Part shown: piece by piece, positions 44,661 to 56,138 of the stretch
Numbering within the stretch: position 1 is the stretch's first letter
Layout of the letters: every line of letters begins with the position of its first letter
NCBI RefSeq assembly: GCF_037890695.1
Contig: NZ_CP149571.1
Coordinates: 2,200,001 to 2,264,000 of the forward strand
Reading direction: 5' to 3'
DNA: 64,000 bases
Source: Aeromonas jandaei
GTDB taxonomy: Bacteria > Pseudomonadota > Gammaproteobacteria > Enterobacterales > Aeromonadaceae
The notes under the pieces: model-generated
Seen by the model: only the letters and a program-made list of their open reading frames with translations
The model's database searches: none
Told to the model about the DNA's origin: nothing
Made by a program: the position numbers and the translations under genes

Positions 44661-44722
44661 GTAGGCATCATTAGCCACAACGGCGGTTTGTGTGCGTATG
44701 CATGTGGAGGAATGCCATCTCC
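44661..44722 (-). promoter_or_regulatory. Fluoride riboswitch (crcB motif)
   Basis: On the minus strand the RNA reads GGAGATGG-CATT-CCTCC, then AAACCGCC, GGC and ends TAATGATGCCTAC. This fits the crcB-motif consensus: a GGAG/CTCC stem, GCC/GGC second stem, and a pseudoknot pairing GGCAT in the first loop with ATGCC near the 3' end. A later stem TCCAGG/CCTGGA lies in the expression platform, without a poly-U tail, suggesting control of translation. Confidence 0.88.
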
Positions 44723-45037
44723 AGTGCATGGATTGTATCTTTCGCAGAGAAAAAGTCGAGCCGCTGTTTGGTGTTGTCGGCCAGCCATGGTGGCAAGAAG
44801 GTCGTCCAGCCAGCTCCCGCCCAATGCGATGATTTTTGCATCCATGTAACGAGTTGCTGGCTCGCTGTATCACCAGTGAAATAATCCCATAAGTGGTTGC
44901 AGAGTGAGTCACCGAATAGCGGGGTGGCAACGGCCTCCGATCCTGCGGTATTGATGGTGCCGATGCGGCCAGGCTGTGTTCTTCGGCCAGGGGGAGGGGA
45001 TATGTGGCGGTGTCTGCGAGCCGGAAGGGCGGTCGGA
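44723..45037. other. Non-coding stretch upstream of the fluoride riboswitch
   Basis: About 315 bases between the riboswitch and the end of the solute-binding protein gene. Open frames here are short and unconvincing. It should carry the promoter of the crcB operon. Confidence 0.4.
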
Positions 45038-45772
45038 TCAGTAGGCCTGGGCGTTCCATTTGTCGTTGAAGTCGTGGATAAACTTCTCCCCCTCTTCGTT
45101 GCGGGAGGTAACCAGATAGAAGGTGACGTTCTGGCGAAACAGCGAGAGGCGGTAGAGGGCGGCGCTGTCCTCTTCGGATAGGCTCTTTTTCGAGGTGTCG
45201 TTGATGGGCACCAGATCGACTTTGCCCTTTTTCAGCAGCTCGACGCACTGGTTGAGGCGGTTGGTGGTTCTGACGATCAGCCCCTGATCGTTGATGACCC
45301 GCTCGATGGCGTCGGAGAACCACCCCTTGGGCACGCAGGCGGTTTTTTGCTGCCAGGGCGGGGATTCCAACCCCTTCTTGTCGGGCGTGGTGTACCAGGA
45401 CTGGATATCGAAGGCGATGGGGGTGCTGAACAGCAGGCTGTTGCTGCGCTCGTTGGTCCAGGTAAAGGGGAACGCGGCGATGGCGTTGCCCAGCTCGATG
45501 TTTTTAAGTCCGCGTGGCCAGGGCTGATAGGAGATCTGCAGATCCGGGTGGCCAGCCTCTTTGAGAATGGTGAGCACCTTGCTTGCCAGCTCGCCGCCGT
45601 TGGCCAGCTCCGCAGAGGAGTAGGGGGGCAGTTCGCCGGTGATGATCACCGCGCTCTGCGCCGCGCTGGCAGGGAGCAGCGAGAGCGCAAGGAGAGGGGC
45701 AAGCAGCGGATGGCGCAGGCGCAAACAAGAGGGATAAGCGACAGAGAGGGTGAGTGGATAACGAACGTGCAT
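45038..45772 (-). CDS. Periplasmic solute-binding protein (SBP family 3-like)
   Basis: A 244-residue exported protein: a signal peptide around LLALSLLPASAAQSA, then VIITGELPPYSSAELANGGELASKVLTILKEAG, AIAAFPFTWTNERS and a C-terminal NDKWNAQAY, the layout of transporter-type substrate-binding domains without associated permease genes. Such orphan proteins in Aeromonas and Vibrio are abundant and their ligands unknown. Ribosome site GAGGTCACC precedes the ATG. It is divergent from tesB. Confidence 0.75.
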   Translation of the reverse strand: MHVRYPLTLSVAYPSCLRLRHPLLAPLLALSLLPASAAQSAVIITGELPPYSSAELANGGELASKVLTILKEAGHPDLQISYQPWPRGLKNIELGNAIAAFPFTWTNERSNSLLFSTPIAFDIQSWYTTPDKKGLESPPWQQKTACVPKGWFSDAIERVINDQGLIVRTTNRLNQCVELLKKGKVDLVPINDTSKKSLSEEDSAALYRLSLFRQNVTFYLVTSRNEEGEKFIHDFNDKWNAQAY

Positions 45773-45944
45773 GGCTGGTGACCTCGCCTCTATCGACTTT
45801 TTTCAGATTAACGGTTTCACCGGGGAAAAAACAGATTCGAAGCGCTCTGTTTCTGCGCCTTCCGGGCGACATGAACGGACGCGTGGCGGTTGCTCTGCTC
45901 CGGTGAGCTTGTTAGCCTGTGCGGCTCTGACAGAGGAGTGAACA

Positions 45945-46811
45945 ATGAGCAAGGTACTTGATGGGCTGCTGGCGTTGCTGGCGCTGGAAAAAATCGAGGA
46001 GGGCCTGTTTCGGGGCCAGAGCCAGGATCTCGGTCTGCGGGCCGTGTTTGGCGGACAGGTAATGGGGCAGGCCTTGTCAGCCGCCAAGCAGACGGTCGAG
46101 ACCGGCCGTCAGGTTCACAGTTTTCACTCCTACTTTCTGCGTCCGGGGGATGTGACCCGTCCCATCGTCTATGACGTGGAGAATATCCGTGACGGCCAGA
46201 CCGTCTCCACCCGCCGGGTCAAGGCGATTCAGGGCGGCAAGCCCATCTTCTATCTCAACGCCTCGTTTCAGGTGCCGGCCGATGGCTTCGAGCATCAGGC
46301 GCAGATGCCCACCGGCATCACCCCGCCGGAGGAGCTCAAGAGCGAGCTGGAGCTGGTGCGCCCCTACGAGAACCTGATTCCGGCCTCGCTGCGGGACAAG
46401 ATCCTCTGCGAGCAGCCCATCGAGATGCGCCCGGTGACCCTGGTCGACCCTATTCGGCCGACGGTGCAGGACCCGGTGCGTCACGTCTGGTTCAAGGCCA
46501 ACGGCCAGATGCCGGACGATCTGCGGGTGCACAAATACCTGCTGGCCTACGCCTCCGACTTCAACTTCCTGCTCACCTCGCTGCAGCCGCACGGGGTGTC
46601 GTACTGGGAGCCGGATATGCAGGTGGCTACCATCGATCACTCCATGTGGTTCCACCGGGATTTCCGCTTCGACGACTGGCTGCTCTACGTGGTAGACAGC
46701 CCGAGCGCCAGCAGCGGTCGCGGTCTGGTGCGCGGCCAGTTCTTTACCCGCGATGGTGTGCTGGTGGCGAGCACCATGCAGGAGGGGGTGATCCGCCGTC
46801 GCGGCAGTTAA
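45945..46811 (+). CDS. tesB: Acyl-CoA thioesterase II TesB
   Basis: A 288-residue double hot-dog thioesterase that hydrolyses medium- and long-chain acyl-CoA. It matches E. coli TesB (286 residues): [48 protein letters not shown] and the catalytic region [22 protein letters not shown], in which the active-site Asp lies before HSMWF. AGAGGAGTGAACA precedes the ATG. It is followed by a terminator shared with convergent aceK. Confidence 0.93.
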   Translation: MSKVLDGLLALLALEKIEEGLFRGQSQDLGLRAVFGGQVMGQALSAAKQTVETGRQVHSFHSYFLRPGDVTRPIVYDVENIRDGQTVSTRRVKAIQGGKPIFYLNASFQVPADGFEHQAQMPTGITPPEELKSELELVRPYENLIPASLRDKILCEQPIEMRPVTLVDPIRPTVQDPVRHVWFKANGQMPDDLRVHKYLLAYASDFNFLLTSLQPHGVSYWEPDMQVATIDHSMWFHRDFRFDDWLLYVVDSPSASSGRGLVRGQFFTRDGVLVASTMQEGVIRRRGS

Positions 46812-46828
46812 GGCGCAAAGCGGATAGC

Positions 46829-46858
46829 AAAACGGGGTGGCTTGGGCCACCCCGTTTT
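46829..46858. terminator. Bidirectional terminator between tesB and aceK
   Basis: AAAACGGGGTGGC and GCCACCCCGTTTT form a perfect stem with loop TTGG. Confidence 0.9.
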
Positions 46859-46889
46859 CGTTGCTGCCATTCGCGCTGGGCCAGCGGGA

Positions 46890-48689
<1,800 letters not shown>

Positions 48690-48823
48690 CTATGGCAACA
48701 TTGAAACATCTGTTCAAGTGGCAATTTTCGCGGATAAACGGTAGATTGCGCCCCTGTTTTGGCGATGGTTTAGCGACTGTTTGCCGTCTGTTTGAGAGGC
48801 CGTCCGGCCTGTGAGGAAACCCG

Positions 48824-49516
48824 ATGAAGCTCTATTTTGTCCTGGTGGCACCTGCCCGCCCCGCCAACGTCGGCGCCGCCGCCCGCGCCATGAAAACCAT
48901 GGGCTTTGATGCCATGCGACTGGTGGCAAGCCGGGTGCACGAAGAGGATGAAGCGAGCTGGGTAGCCCACGGCGCGCAGGAGATCCTGACCCAGGCCGAG
49001 GCGTTCGACACCCTGCCCGAGGCGCTGGCCGATATGGATCTGGTGATCGCCACCACCGCCCGCCAGCGTGGTCGCTACCAGCACTACCTCACCCCGGCTG
49101 AAATTCGCGACCAGATCCGCGCCAAGCCTTCCCTCAACAAGGTCGCCATCGTCTTTGGCTGCGAAGAGTCTGGCCTCTCCAACGAGCAGCTGGCCGAGGT
49201 CGACCTCATCAGCTATCTGCCCCTCAAGGTGAGCTACCCCTCCCTCAATCTGGGGCAGGCGATCATGCTCTACGCCTACGAGCTGAGCCCGCTGCTCGAT
49301 GAGGCAAGTGTCGCAGCAGAAAATATTGATAACAGCGGACAGGTTCGCGTGCTCAAAAGCAAAACAGCAGAAATTCTGGGTGAACTCGGAGTTTCGCAGG
49401 ATGAAAAACTGCATCAGTGGGTGATGGACCGGGTACCCATGCTGCCGCAGCGGGATTTGAACATGCTCCACCTGCTCTGCAAGGACCTTGCCCGCAAACT
49501 TGGCAAAGAGGTTTAA
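48824..49516 (+). CDS. lasT: TrmH-family tRNA/rRNA methyltransferase LasT (YjtD, TrmJ-like)
   Basis: A 230-residue SPOUT methyltransferase. YFVLVAPARPANVGAAARAMKTMGF is the N-terminal signature, VIATTARQRG and FGCEESGLSNEQL follow, and SYPSLNLGQAIMLYAYEL forms the SAM-binding knot. It matches E. coli YjtD/LasT, whose modification site is not established, and is less like TrmJ itself. Its place just before the thr operon is the same as in E. coli. Confidence 0.88.
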   Translation: MKLYFVLVAPARPANVGAAARAMKTMGFDAMRLVASRVHEEDEASWVAHGAQEILTQAEAFDTLPEALADMDLVIATTARQRGRYQHYLTPAEIRDQIRAKPSLNKVAIVFGCEESGLSNEQLAEVDLISYLPLKVSYPSLNLGQAIMLYAYELSPLLDEASVAAENIDNSGQVRVLKSKTAEILGELGVSQDEKLHQWVMDRVPMLPQRDLNMLHLLCKDLARKLGKEV

Positions 49517-49578
49517 GTTGACAGCCCTGCGCCCGGCGCGGTATTGCTAAAAGCCAGTTTCGTTCACGAGTGTTCGTC

Positions 49579-49650
49579 ATGCAGCTATTCACCAATATCA
49601 TCACCACCATTATTACCGGTACCACCACAGGTGGCACTGGGGCCGGTTGA
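49579..49650 (+). CDS. thrL: thr operon leader peptide
   Basis: A 23-residue frame beginning MQLFTNIITTIITGTTT and ending GTGAG. Thr and Ile codons are concentrated in it, so ribosomes stall when either amino acid is short. The following hairpin at 49679-49713 is the attenuator. This mirrors thrL of enterics although the sequence differs. Confidence 0.9.
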   Translation: MQLFTNIITTIITGTTTGGTGAG

Positions 49651-49678
49651 TGCGCTGACGAACAAGCACAGAAATCAG

Positions 49679-49713
49679 AAAAGGCCCGTACCCACCCAGT
49701 ACGGGCCTTTTTG
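49679..49713 (+). terminator. thr operon attenuator
   Basis: AAAAGGCCCGTAC and GTACGGGCCTTTTT form a perfect stem with loop CCACCCA, placed between thrL and thrA. Confidence 0.9.
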
Positions 49714-49773
49714 TTGGATGATTTTCAGACCGGTTTTTCGGTTATACAGCAGGGATTACAGGGAGAGAAAGCG

Positions 49774-52251
49774 ATGAGAGTGTTGAAGTTTGGCGGGTCA
49801 TCTCTGGCCGACGCAGAGCGTTTTTTACGGGTTGCCGACATTGCGGTGAATACCCATGGCCAGTCTCAGGTAGCCCTGGTGCTGTCTGCTCCTGCCAAGG
49901 TAACCAACCATCTGGTGGCGCTGGTCGAGCAGACCAGCCGTGGCATGGATGCCAGCAGTACCCTGTTTGAAGTAAACGGTATCTTCTCCCGCCTGCTGGC
50001 CGGGTTGAAGGCGGCTTATCCGGCGCTCAATGACAAGGCGCTGCAGGCTCGTCTCACCAGCGAACTGGATCAGGTGGAGCGGCTGATGCAGGGCATCCGC
50101 CTGCTGGGGCTCTGCCCGGACAATGTGCAGGCGCGCATCCTGAGCCGTGGCGAGAACCTCTCCATCGCCTTTATGCACGAACTGCTGCGGGTGCGTGGCC
50201 TCGAGCTGGGTCTCATCGTGCCGGAAGAGCTGCTGGTGACCGATGGCGGCTACCTCGAAGCTCACGTCGATATCGAAGCCTCCCGGGTGCGCTTTGCCGC
50301 CAGGGGGTTGCGTCCTGTTGTGGCAGAAAAGCAGCAATGCCTCTACCTGATGCCGGGCTTTACCGGCGGTAGCGACAAGGGTGAAACCGTGCTGCTGGGT
50401 CGCAACGGCTCCGACTACTCCGCCGCCGTATTGGCCGCCTGTGTCGATGCCGAGTGCTGCGAGATCTGGACCGATGTCGAGGGCTGCTACAGCTGTGACC
50501 CCCGTCTGGTGCCGGATGCCTACCTGCTGAAAACCCTCTCCTACAAGGAGGCGATGGAGCTCTCCTACTTCGGCGCCAAGGTGTTGCACCCGAAAACCAT
50601 CGCGCCGGTAGCCCAGTTCCACATTCCCTGCCTTATCAAAAACAGCTTCAACCCGCAGGGGCCGGGCACCCTGATCGGCCCCGAGAGCGGTGATGATGAC
50701 CTCAAAGTGAAGGCCATCTCCGATCTGGCCGGCATGTGCATGTTCAACGTCTCCGGCCCCGGCATGAAGGGGATGGTCGGCATGGCCGGTCGCATCTTCT
50801 CCGCCGTCTCCCGCGCCGGGGTCAGCATCGTGCTGATCACCCAGTCATCTTCCGAATACAGCGTCAGCTTCTGTATCCACAGCTACGACAGCGACAAGAC
50901 CCGCAAGGTGCTGGAGCGCGAGTTCGAGCTGGAGTTCAAGAACCAGCTGCTCGACCCGCTCGAGATCATGAACGATCTGGCCATCATCTCCCTGATCGGT
51001 GACGGCATGCGCACCAGCAAGGGGATGGCAGCCCGCTTCTTCACCTCGCTGGCACAAGCCTCCATCAATATCGTTGCCATCGCGCAGGGCTCCAGCGAGC
51101 GCTCCATCTCGGCGGTGGTGCGCTCCGGCAAGGTGGCGGAAGCGATCAAGGCGTGCCACCAGAACTTCTTTGGCAGCCAGCACTTTATCGACCTGTTCGT
51201 GGTCGGGGTGGGTGGCGTCGGCGCCGCACTGGTAGATCAGATTGCCCGCCAGCAACCGGTACTGGCCGAGCAGGGCACCGGTCTGCGGGTGGTCGGCATC
51301 GCCAACAGCCGCCAGATGGCGGTCAACAAGGATGGTCTGAACCTCGCCAACTGGCGCGAACAGCTGGTGGAAGCCCGCGACAGCTTCTCGCTGGACGGGG
51401 TGAAAAAGCTGGTGGAGGAGAGCCACATCATCAACCCGGTGATCGTCGACTGCACCTCCTCCGAGGCGGTGGCCGTCCAGTACGCCGACTTCCTCGCCGC
51501 CGGTTTCCATGTGGTCACTCCCAACAAGAAGGCCAACACCGGTTCGCTCGATTACTACAAGGCGCTGCGCCGCACCGCCCGCCAGACTCGTCGCAAGTTC
51601 CTGTACGAGACCAACGTCGGCGCCGGTCTGCCGGTTATCGAGAACCTGCAGAACCTCATCATGGCCGGTGACAAGCTGCGCGCGTTTGACGGCATCCTCT
51701 CCGGTTCCCTCTCCTTTATCTTCGGCAAGCTGGACGAGGGGATGGCCTTCTCCGAGGCGACCAAGATCGCCCGTGGCAACGGCTTTACCGAGCCGGATCC
51801 CCGCGACGATCTCAACGGCATGGATGTGGCGCGCAAGCTGCTCATTCTGGCTCGCGAGGCGGGCATGGCGCTGGAGCTCTCCGATGTGGACGTGGAGCAG
51901 GCGCTGCCGCCGGGATTTGACGTCAGTGGCGACGTGGAAGCCTTTATGGCCCGCCTGCCGGAGGCTGACGGCTGGTTCCGTGACCAGTTCGCCGCGGCCC
52001 AGCGTGAAGGCAAGGTGCTGCGCTATGTGGGATCGATTGAAGGTGGCAAGTGCAAGGTCGCCATCAAGGCGGTCGGGGCCGACGAGCCGCTGTTCAAGGT
52101 CAAAGACGGTGAGAACGCGCTCGCCTTCTTCTCCACCTACTACCAGCCGATCCCGCTGGTGCTGCGCGGCTATGGCGCCGGTACCGAAGTGACTGCGGCG
52201 GGCGTCTTTGCCGACGTGCTGCGCACCCAGAACTGGAAGCAGGAGCTATAA
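49774..52251 (+). CDS. thrA: Bifunctional aspartokinase I / homoserine dehydrogenase I
   Basis: An 825-residue fusion catalysing the first and third steps of threonine synthesis. The kinase starts [20 protein letters not shown] with KFGGSS; two ACT domains around residues 310-460 bind threonine as feedback inhibitor. The dehydrogenase part begins [20 protein letters not shown] (NAD(P) loop) and includes [27 protein letters not shown] (catalytic Lys). Length equals E. coli ThrA (820). GGGAGAGAAAGCG precedes the ATG. Confidence 0.97.
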   Translation: MRVLKFGGSSLADAERFLRVADIAVNTHGQSQVALVLSAPAKVTNHLVALVEQTSRGMDASSTLFEVNGIFSRLLAGLKAAYPALNDKALQARLTSELDQVERLMQGIRLLGLCPDNVQARILSRGENLSIAFMHELLRVRGLELGLIVPEELLVTDGGYLEAHVDIEASRVRFAARGLRPVVAEKQQCLYLMPGFTGGSDKGETVLLGRNGSDYSAAVLAACVDAECCEIWTDVEGCYSCDPRLVPDAYLLKTLSYKEAMELSYFGAKVLHPKTIAPVAQFHIPCLIKNSFNPQGPGTLIGPESGDDDLKVKAISDLAGMCMFNVSGPGMKGMVGMAGRIFSAVSRAGVSIVLITQSSSEYSVSFCIHSYDSDKTRKVLEREFELEFKNQLLDPLEIMNDLAIISLIGDGMRTSKGMAARFFTSLAQASINIVAIAQGSSERSISAVVRSGKVAEAIKACHQNFFGSQHFIDLFVVGVGGVGAALVDQIARQQPVLAEQGTGLRVVGIANSRQMAVNKDGLNLANWREQLVEARDSFSLDGVKKLVEESHIINPVIVDCTSSEAVAVQYADFLAAGFHVVTPNKKANTGSLDYYKALRRTARQTRRKFLYETNVGAGLPVIENLQNLIMAGDKLRAFDGILSGSLSFIFGKLDEGMAFSEATKIARGNGFTEPDPRDDLNGMDVARKLLILAREAGMALELSDVDVEQALPPGFDVSGDVEAFMARLPEADGWFRDQFAAAQREGKVLRYVGSIEGGKCKVAIKAVGADEPLFKVKDGENALAFFSTYYQPIPLVLRGYGAGTEVTAAGVFADVLRTQNWKQEL

Positions 52252-52253
52252 GC

Positions 52254-53246
52254 ATGAGTTCAGACATGTACCAGAGCAGTAGCGTGGTCGCCTATGCACC
52301 CGCCTCCAGCGCCAACCTGAGCGTGGGATTCGATGTACTGGGGGCGGCGCTCGCCCCCGTGGATGGTTCCCTCTTGGGCGATCGGGTGCAGGTAAAAGCG
52401 GCCCTCTCTGCAACAGCTGGGCCGTTCGCCCTCTCCGCCGTGGGCCGCTACGCCCACAAGCTGCCGGACGATCCGAAAAAGAATATCCTGTTCGACTGCT
52501 GGGTCGCCTATGGCGAGGCGCTGGAGAAGCGCGGCCTTGGCCTCAAGCCGCTCGAAATGGTGCTGGAGAAGAACCTGCCGGTCGGCTCGGGTCTGGGCTC
52601 CAGCGCCTGTAGCGTGGTGGCGGCGCTGGAGGGGCTCAACGCCTTTCACGGCGAGCCTCTCGACGAGCACGCCCTGCTGTTGCTGATGGGTGAGATGGAA
52701 GGGCGCATCTCCGGCTCCGTCCACTACGACAACGTGGCCCCCTGTTATCTCGGCGGCATGCAGCTGGTGGTGGAGGAGGCGGGGGTTATCAGCCAGGGCA
52801 TTCCGGTGTTTGACGAGTGGTACTGGGTGGTCTGCTATCCGGGCACTGTGGTCTCCACCGCTGCGGCCCGCGCCATTCTGCCGGCCCAATATCGCCGTCA
52901 GGATTGCCTCACCTATGGTCGCCGCCTGGCTGCCTTTGTCCACGCCAGCTACACCGGGCAGGAGCCGCTGGCGGCGAGCGTGCTGAAAGACGTGATTGCC
53001 GAGCCCTACCGCGCGGCGCTGATCGAAGGCTTTGCCGAGGTGCGGGCGCAGGCGGCCCAGAACGGGGCGCTGGCCACCGGTATCTCCGGCTCCGGCCCCA
53101 CCGTGTTTGTGGTGATGAAGGAGCTGGCGCAGGCCGAGCGGATGAAAGATTGGATGGAAGCACATTTCGTGCAGAACGAAGATGGATTTGCCCGGGTCTG
53201 CAAACTGGACATGGCCGGGGCACGGGTAACAGGAAGCGAGCTATGA
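52254..53246 (+). CDS. thrB: Homoserine kinase
   Basis: A 330-residue GHMP kinase that phosphorylates homoserine. The ATP loop is [21 protein letters not shown], with [20 protein letters not shown] at the N-terminus and [13 protein letters not shown] near the end. It starts two bases after the thrA stop; a second ATG four codons later is an alternative. It overlaps thrC by 4 bases. Confidence 0.96.
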   Translation: MSSDMYQSSSVVAYAPASSANLSVGFDVLGAALAPVDGSLLGDRVQVKAALSATAGPFALSAVGRYAHKLPDDPKKNILFDCWVAYGEALEKRGLGLKPLEMVLEKNLPVGSGLGSSACSVVAALEGLNAFHGEPLDEHALLLLMGEMEGRISGSVHYDNVAPCYLGGMQLVVEEAGVISQGIPVFDEWYWVVCYPGTVVSTAAARAILPAQYRRQDCLTYGRRLAAFVHASYTGQEPLAASVLKDVIAEPYRAALIEGFAEVRAQAAQNGALATGISGSGPTVFVVMKELAQAERMKDWMEAHFVQNEDGFARVCKLDMAGARVTGSEL

Positions 53247-54517
53247 ATCTCTACAACATCAAGGACAACAGCGAACAGGTGAGCTTCGCGCAGGCGGTGC
53301 GTCAGGGCTTGGGTCGCGAACAGGGGCTCTTCTTCCCCGAACAACTCGAACCGCTCGCCGATGTGGATGCCCTGCTCGATCTGCCGCTGGCCGAACGCTC
53401 TGCCCGCATCCTGAGCCACCTGCTGGGGGACGAAGTGCCCGCCGCCAAAGTGAGCGAGCTTGTTAACGCCGCTTTCACCTTCCCGGCACCGCTGGTGAAG
53501 CTCAAGGATGGCACCTATGCCCTTGAGCTGTTCCACGGCCCGACCCTGGCGTTCAAGGATTTCGGCGGCCGCTTTATGGCCCAGTGCCTCGCGGCGTTCA
53601 GAACAAATGACAAGATCACTATCCTTACCGCCACCTCCGGCGACACCGGCGCCGCCGTGGCCCACGCCTTCTACGGGCTGGAGGGGATCGAGGTGGTGAT
53701 CCTCTATCCCAAGGGCAAGATCAGCCCCTTGCAGGAGAAGCTCTTCTGCACCCTCGGCGGCAATATTCGCACCATCGCCATCGACGGCGACTTCGATGCC
53801 TGTCAGGCGCTGGTAAAACAGGCCTTTGACGACGAGGCGCTGAAAAAAGCCATTGGCCTCAACTCCGCCAACTCCATCAATATCAGCCGTCTGCTGGCGC
53901 AGGTTTGCTACTACTTCGAAGCGGTGGCCCAGCTGCCCAAGGCCGATCGCGCCAAGGCGGTGATCAGCGTGCCGTCCGGCAACTTTGGCAACCTCACCGC
54001 AGGCTTGATTGCCAAGGCGCTGGGGCTGCCGGTGAAGCGCTTTATCGCCGCCACCAACGCCAACGACACTGTGCCGCGCTACCTCAAAACCGGTCAGTGG
54101 GAGCCGCACCAGACAGTGGCAACCCTGTCGAATGCCATGGATGTGAGCCGCCCCAATAACTGGCCACGAGTAGAAGAACTGTGCCGCCGCAAAGGCTGGG
54201 CGCTGGAGACCTTAGGGTCAGGTATGCGTGACGATGCTCAGACTCGAGATGCGCTGAAACGGCTGCACCAGCTGGATTACCTGTGCGAGCCCCACGGCGC
54301 CATTGCCTGGGATCTGCTGGGGGAACAGCTGGCCGAGGATGAAGTGGGGGTGTTCCTCTGCACCGCCCATCCGGCCAAGTTCAAGGAGTCGGTGGACGAG
54401 ATCCTGAATCTCGATGTGCCGCTGCCCGGCCCGTTGGCCAAGCACGCCGAGCTGCCGCTGCTCTCCGTTAATTTGCCAGCGGAGTTTGCCCGGTTAAGGG
54501 CGTTTTTGGTGGGTTAA
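53243..54517 (+). CDS. thrC: Threonine synthase
   Basis: A 424-residue PLP enzyme that turns O-phosphohomoserine into threonine. The PLP lysine is in [11 protein letters not shown], the phosphate loop is [10 protein letters not shown], and VPSGNFGN and [13 protein letters not shown] follow the family. Length is close to E. coli ThrC (428). Its ATG overlaps the thrB stop (ATGA), so the two are coupled. Confidence 0.96.
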   Translation: MNLYNIKDNSEQVSFAQAVRQGLGREQGLFFPEQLEPLADVDALLDLPLAERSARILSHLLGDEVPAAKVSELVNAAFTFPAPLVKLKDGTYALELFHGPTLAFKDFGGRFMAQCLAAFRTNDKITILTATSGDTGAAVAHAFYGLEGIEVVILYPKGKISPLQEKLFCTLGGNIRTIAIDGDFDACQALVKQAFDDEALKKAIGLNSANSINISRLLAQVCYYFEAVAQLPKADRAKAVISVPSGNFGNLTAGLIAKALGLPVKRFIAATNANDTVPRYLKTGQWEPHQTVATLSNAMDVSRPNNWPRVEELCRRKGWALETLGSGMRDDAQTRDALKRLHQLDYLCEPHGAIAWDLLGEQLAEDEVGVFLCTAHPAKFKESVDEILNLDVPLPGPLAKHAELPLLSVNLPAEFARLRAFLVG

Positions 54518-54550
54518 GCCGCTGAGTTGAGATAACCGATAGAAATAAAA

Positions 54551-54577
54551 ATCCCCCGGTAATGGGGGATTCTTTAT
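54551..54577. terminator. Terminator between thrC and the Doc-type toxin gene
   Basis: ATCCCCC and GGGGGAT form a 7-bp stem around GGTAAT, with A and T runs on the two sides, so it can end both transcripts. Confidence 0.75.
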
Positions 54578-54581
54578 GTCA

Positions 54582-55313
54582 TTATATTTTCGCTAGCTCA
54601 CGCATTACTTTGTCTCGCATCTTCATAAAGCGACCTAGCGTTTGGTCAAATCCACGATCACCATAGAAAGCATAACTATCAACGCCATATTCGGCGGTAA
54701 GCTTTAATTTTTTCCTTAGCTTAGATATATACTGTTTGTCATAATCTTCCTTTCCTTTGCTTCCTTTCTGCAGAATTGTTGTTACTACACGACCATTCTG
54801 TATTACATCATGAGTTCTTCCCATGCAGTCAGAAACTTCAAAATCAAATCCAATCAATATTTCTTTTAGGTCAGAAAACTTGAGTTGGTTTTCACCATTT
54901 TTACGGCGTCTTGAGTTACACATAAGCCAGTATGATATTATGCCCAACTCATGGGCTCTATCTTCTGATAGTTCATGTGCAGCAGCTTGTCTAGTAAATT
55001 CAAATAAATCCTCATCAGAGGCGGAGTTAAGTAAGTAACCATTTTCACTTAGATATACAAGAGTAGAAAGTAGAGCCACACGCTTATTTCCATTGTGAAA
55101 ACAATGATTGTTTATTAGTGAATGAAATAATGCAGCAGCTTTGTCAAATATACTATCGTAAGCGTCCACCCCTCCCGCACTCATAAATGGTCTATTTACT
55201 GCAGAGTCCAATAAAGTTTCATTCTTTATTCCAGGTGGCGAGACTGGATCATCACTATCGCTGAAATACCTTGTTAGATAATCGTGAATAAAGATAACTT
55301 GCTTTGTGTTCAT
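54582..55313 (-). CDS. Doc/Fic-family toxin with HicA-like C-terminal extension
   Basis: A 243-residue AT-rich gene. Residues 1-135 form a Doc-type fold with the motif HCFHNGNKR (70-78), the HxFxxGNKR pattern of Doc, although the usual Asp before Gly is Asn74. Doc phosphorylates EF-Tu in phage P1. Residues about 142-212 (LKFSDLKEILIGFDFEV, then GRTHDVIQNGRVVTTILQKG, and YISKLRKKLKL) look like a HicA mRNA-interferase domain with His168 in the place of its catalytic His. No antitoxin (Phd, HicB) gene is adjacent. GAGGATATT precedes the ATG. The HicA-like call is inference. Confidence 0.65.
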   Translation of the reverse strand: MNTKQVIFIHDYLTRYFSDSDDPVSPPGIKNETLLDSAVNRPFMSAGGVDAYDSIFDKAAALFHSLINNHCFHNGNKRVALLSTLVYLSENGYLLNSASDEDLFEFTRQAAAHELSEDRAHELGIISYWLMCNSRRRKNGENQLKFSDLKEILIGFDFEVSDCMGRTHDVIQNGRVVTTILQKGSKGKEDYDKQYISKLRKKLKLTAEYGVDSYAFYGDRGFDQTLGRFMKMRDKVMRELAKI

Positions 55314-55343
55314 AATATCCTCATCTATCTGTCTAGTTATCTA

Positions 55344-55376
55344 GTAGGTTGGCGCTGAACGAAGTGAAGCCCAACG
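55344..55376 (+). repeat. REP palindrome (copy 1)
   Basis: GTAGGTTGGCGCTGAACGAA followed by GTGAAGCCCAACG: the GTAG head and the stem GTTGG...CCAAC of a RAYT-associated REP. It faces the opposite way to the transposase gene. Confidence 0.8.
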
Positions 55377-55458
55377 TTTACCGAGAATGCTAAATTTGGT
55401 TGCTGATTTTCTATTGCCACGATTTCTATCGTATTTTTTGGAGTAATATCTCCCATTT

Positions 55459-55491
55459 GTTGGGCTTCGCTGGCGCTCAGCGCCAACCTAC
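55459..55491 (-). repeat. REP palindrome (copy 2)
   Basis: Read on the minus strand: GTAGGTTGGCGCTGAGCGCC followed by AGCGAAGCCCAAC. It lies just downstream of the transposase gene. Confidence 0.8.
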
Positions 55492-55508
55492 AACACATTC
55501 CGAGCCGA

Positions 55509-56024
55509 TTATTCCCGACCCGAATCACTATTAATGGCCCAATCTGACCCTATCCATCCTGCGGCGATATGGCGATGAATGGAGGAGTAAGGCCAATCGA
55601 CAGGTTTGGCACAATAACCATGTTTGACCGGATTGAAGTGGATGTAATCGACATGGGCTTGCAGATCCTTGTCATCCCGGATCAGATGTTCCCAATAACG
55701 GCGTTGCCAGATACCGCGTTCCCGTTTTCTGAGTCGGCTCTCCCGTATCCGCTCTGTTTTGGCAATGCCCCGTGAAAAGCCTGCCTTGATCAGAGACCAG
55801 CGCATGGGATAGTCACTGTCACCCGGCGGTAGTTGCCATATGGCATGGAGATGATCCGGCATCACCACCATGGCAATAATCTCGAAGGGGTGTTGCTGTT
55901 TGACGTGGCGGAGCACTTCGCGCAGCAGGTCGATATGACGTACCAGCAGATCCTGTTTTCGGTCAGCCAGGTTGACGGTGAAGAACCAACATGCCCCACT
56001 GGTTGTTGCTCGGCGATAGCGCAT
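55509..56024 (-). CDS. REP-associated tyrosine transposase (RAYT, Y1_Tnp)
   Basis: A 171-residue single-domain HUH transposase. The family signatures are WFFTVNLADRK, VMPDHLHAIWQLP (HUH motif), FSRGIAKTERIRESR, YWEHLIRDDKDLQAHVDYIHFNPVKHGY, with the catalytic Tyr in that last segment, and WPYSSIHRHIAAGW. RAYTs mobilise REP palindromes, and the gene is bordered by such palindromes on both sides. AAGGAGAACC precedes the ATG, and the start is fixed there. Confidence 0.92.
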   Translation of the reverse strand: MRYRRATTSGACWFFTVNLADRKQDLLVRHIDLLREVLRHVKQQHPFEIIAMVVMPDHLHAIWQLPPGDSDYPMRWSLIKAGFSRGIAKTERIRESRLRKRERGIWQRRYWEHLIRDDKDLQAHVDYIHFNPVKHGYCAKPVDWPYSSIHRHIAAGWIGSDWAINSDSGRE

Positions 56025-56106
56025 GGTTCTCCTTTCCGGTGTCGGGGTGAAAAATCCGGTCTGTTCGGTTGCACCTAATGGCCACCAACTGACCGAGGGC
56101 ACGCTT

Positions 56107-56138
56107 GTTGGGCTTCGCTACGCTCAGCGCCAACCTAC
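56107..56138 (-). repeat. REP palindrome (copy 3)
   Basis: Read on the minus strand: GTAGGTTGGCGCTGAGCGTA followed by GCGAAGCCCAAC. It lies upstream of the transposase gene in the same orientation as copy 2. Confidence 0.8.

Noticed and set aside
44600..44845. 81-codon minus-strand frame upstream of crcB
   Set aside because: It runs through the fluoride riboswitch and has no ribosome site or recognisable protein.
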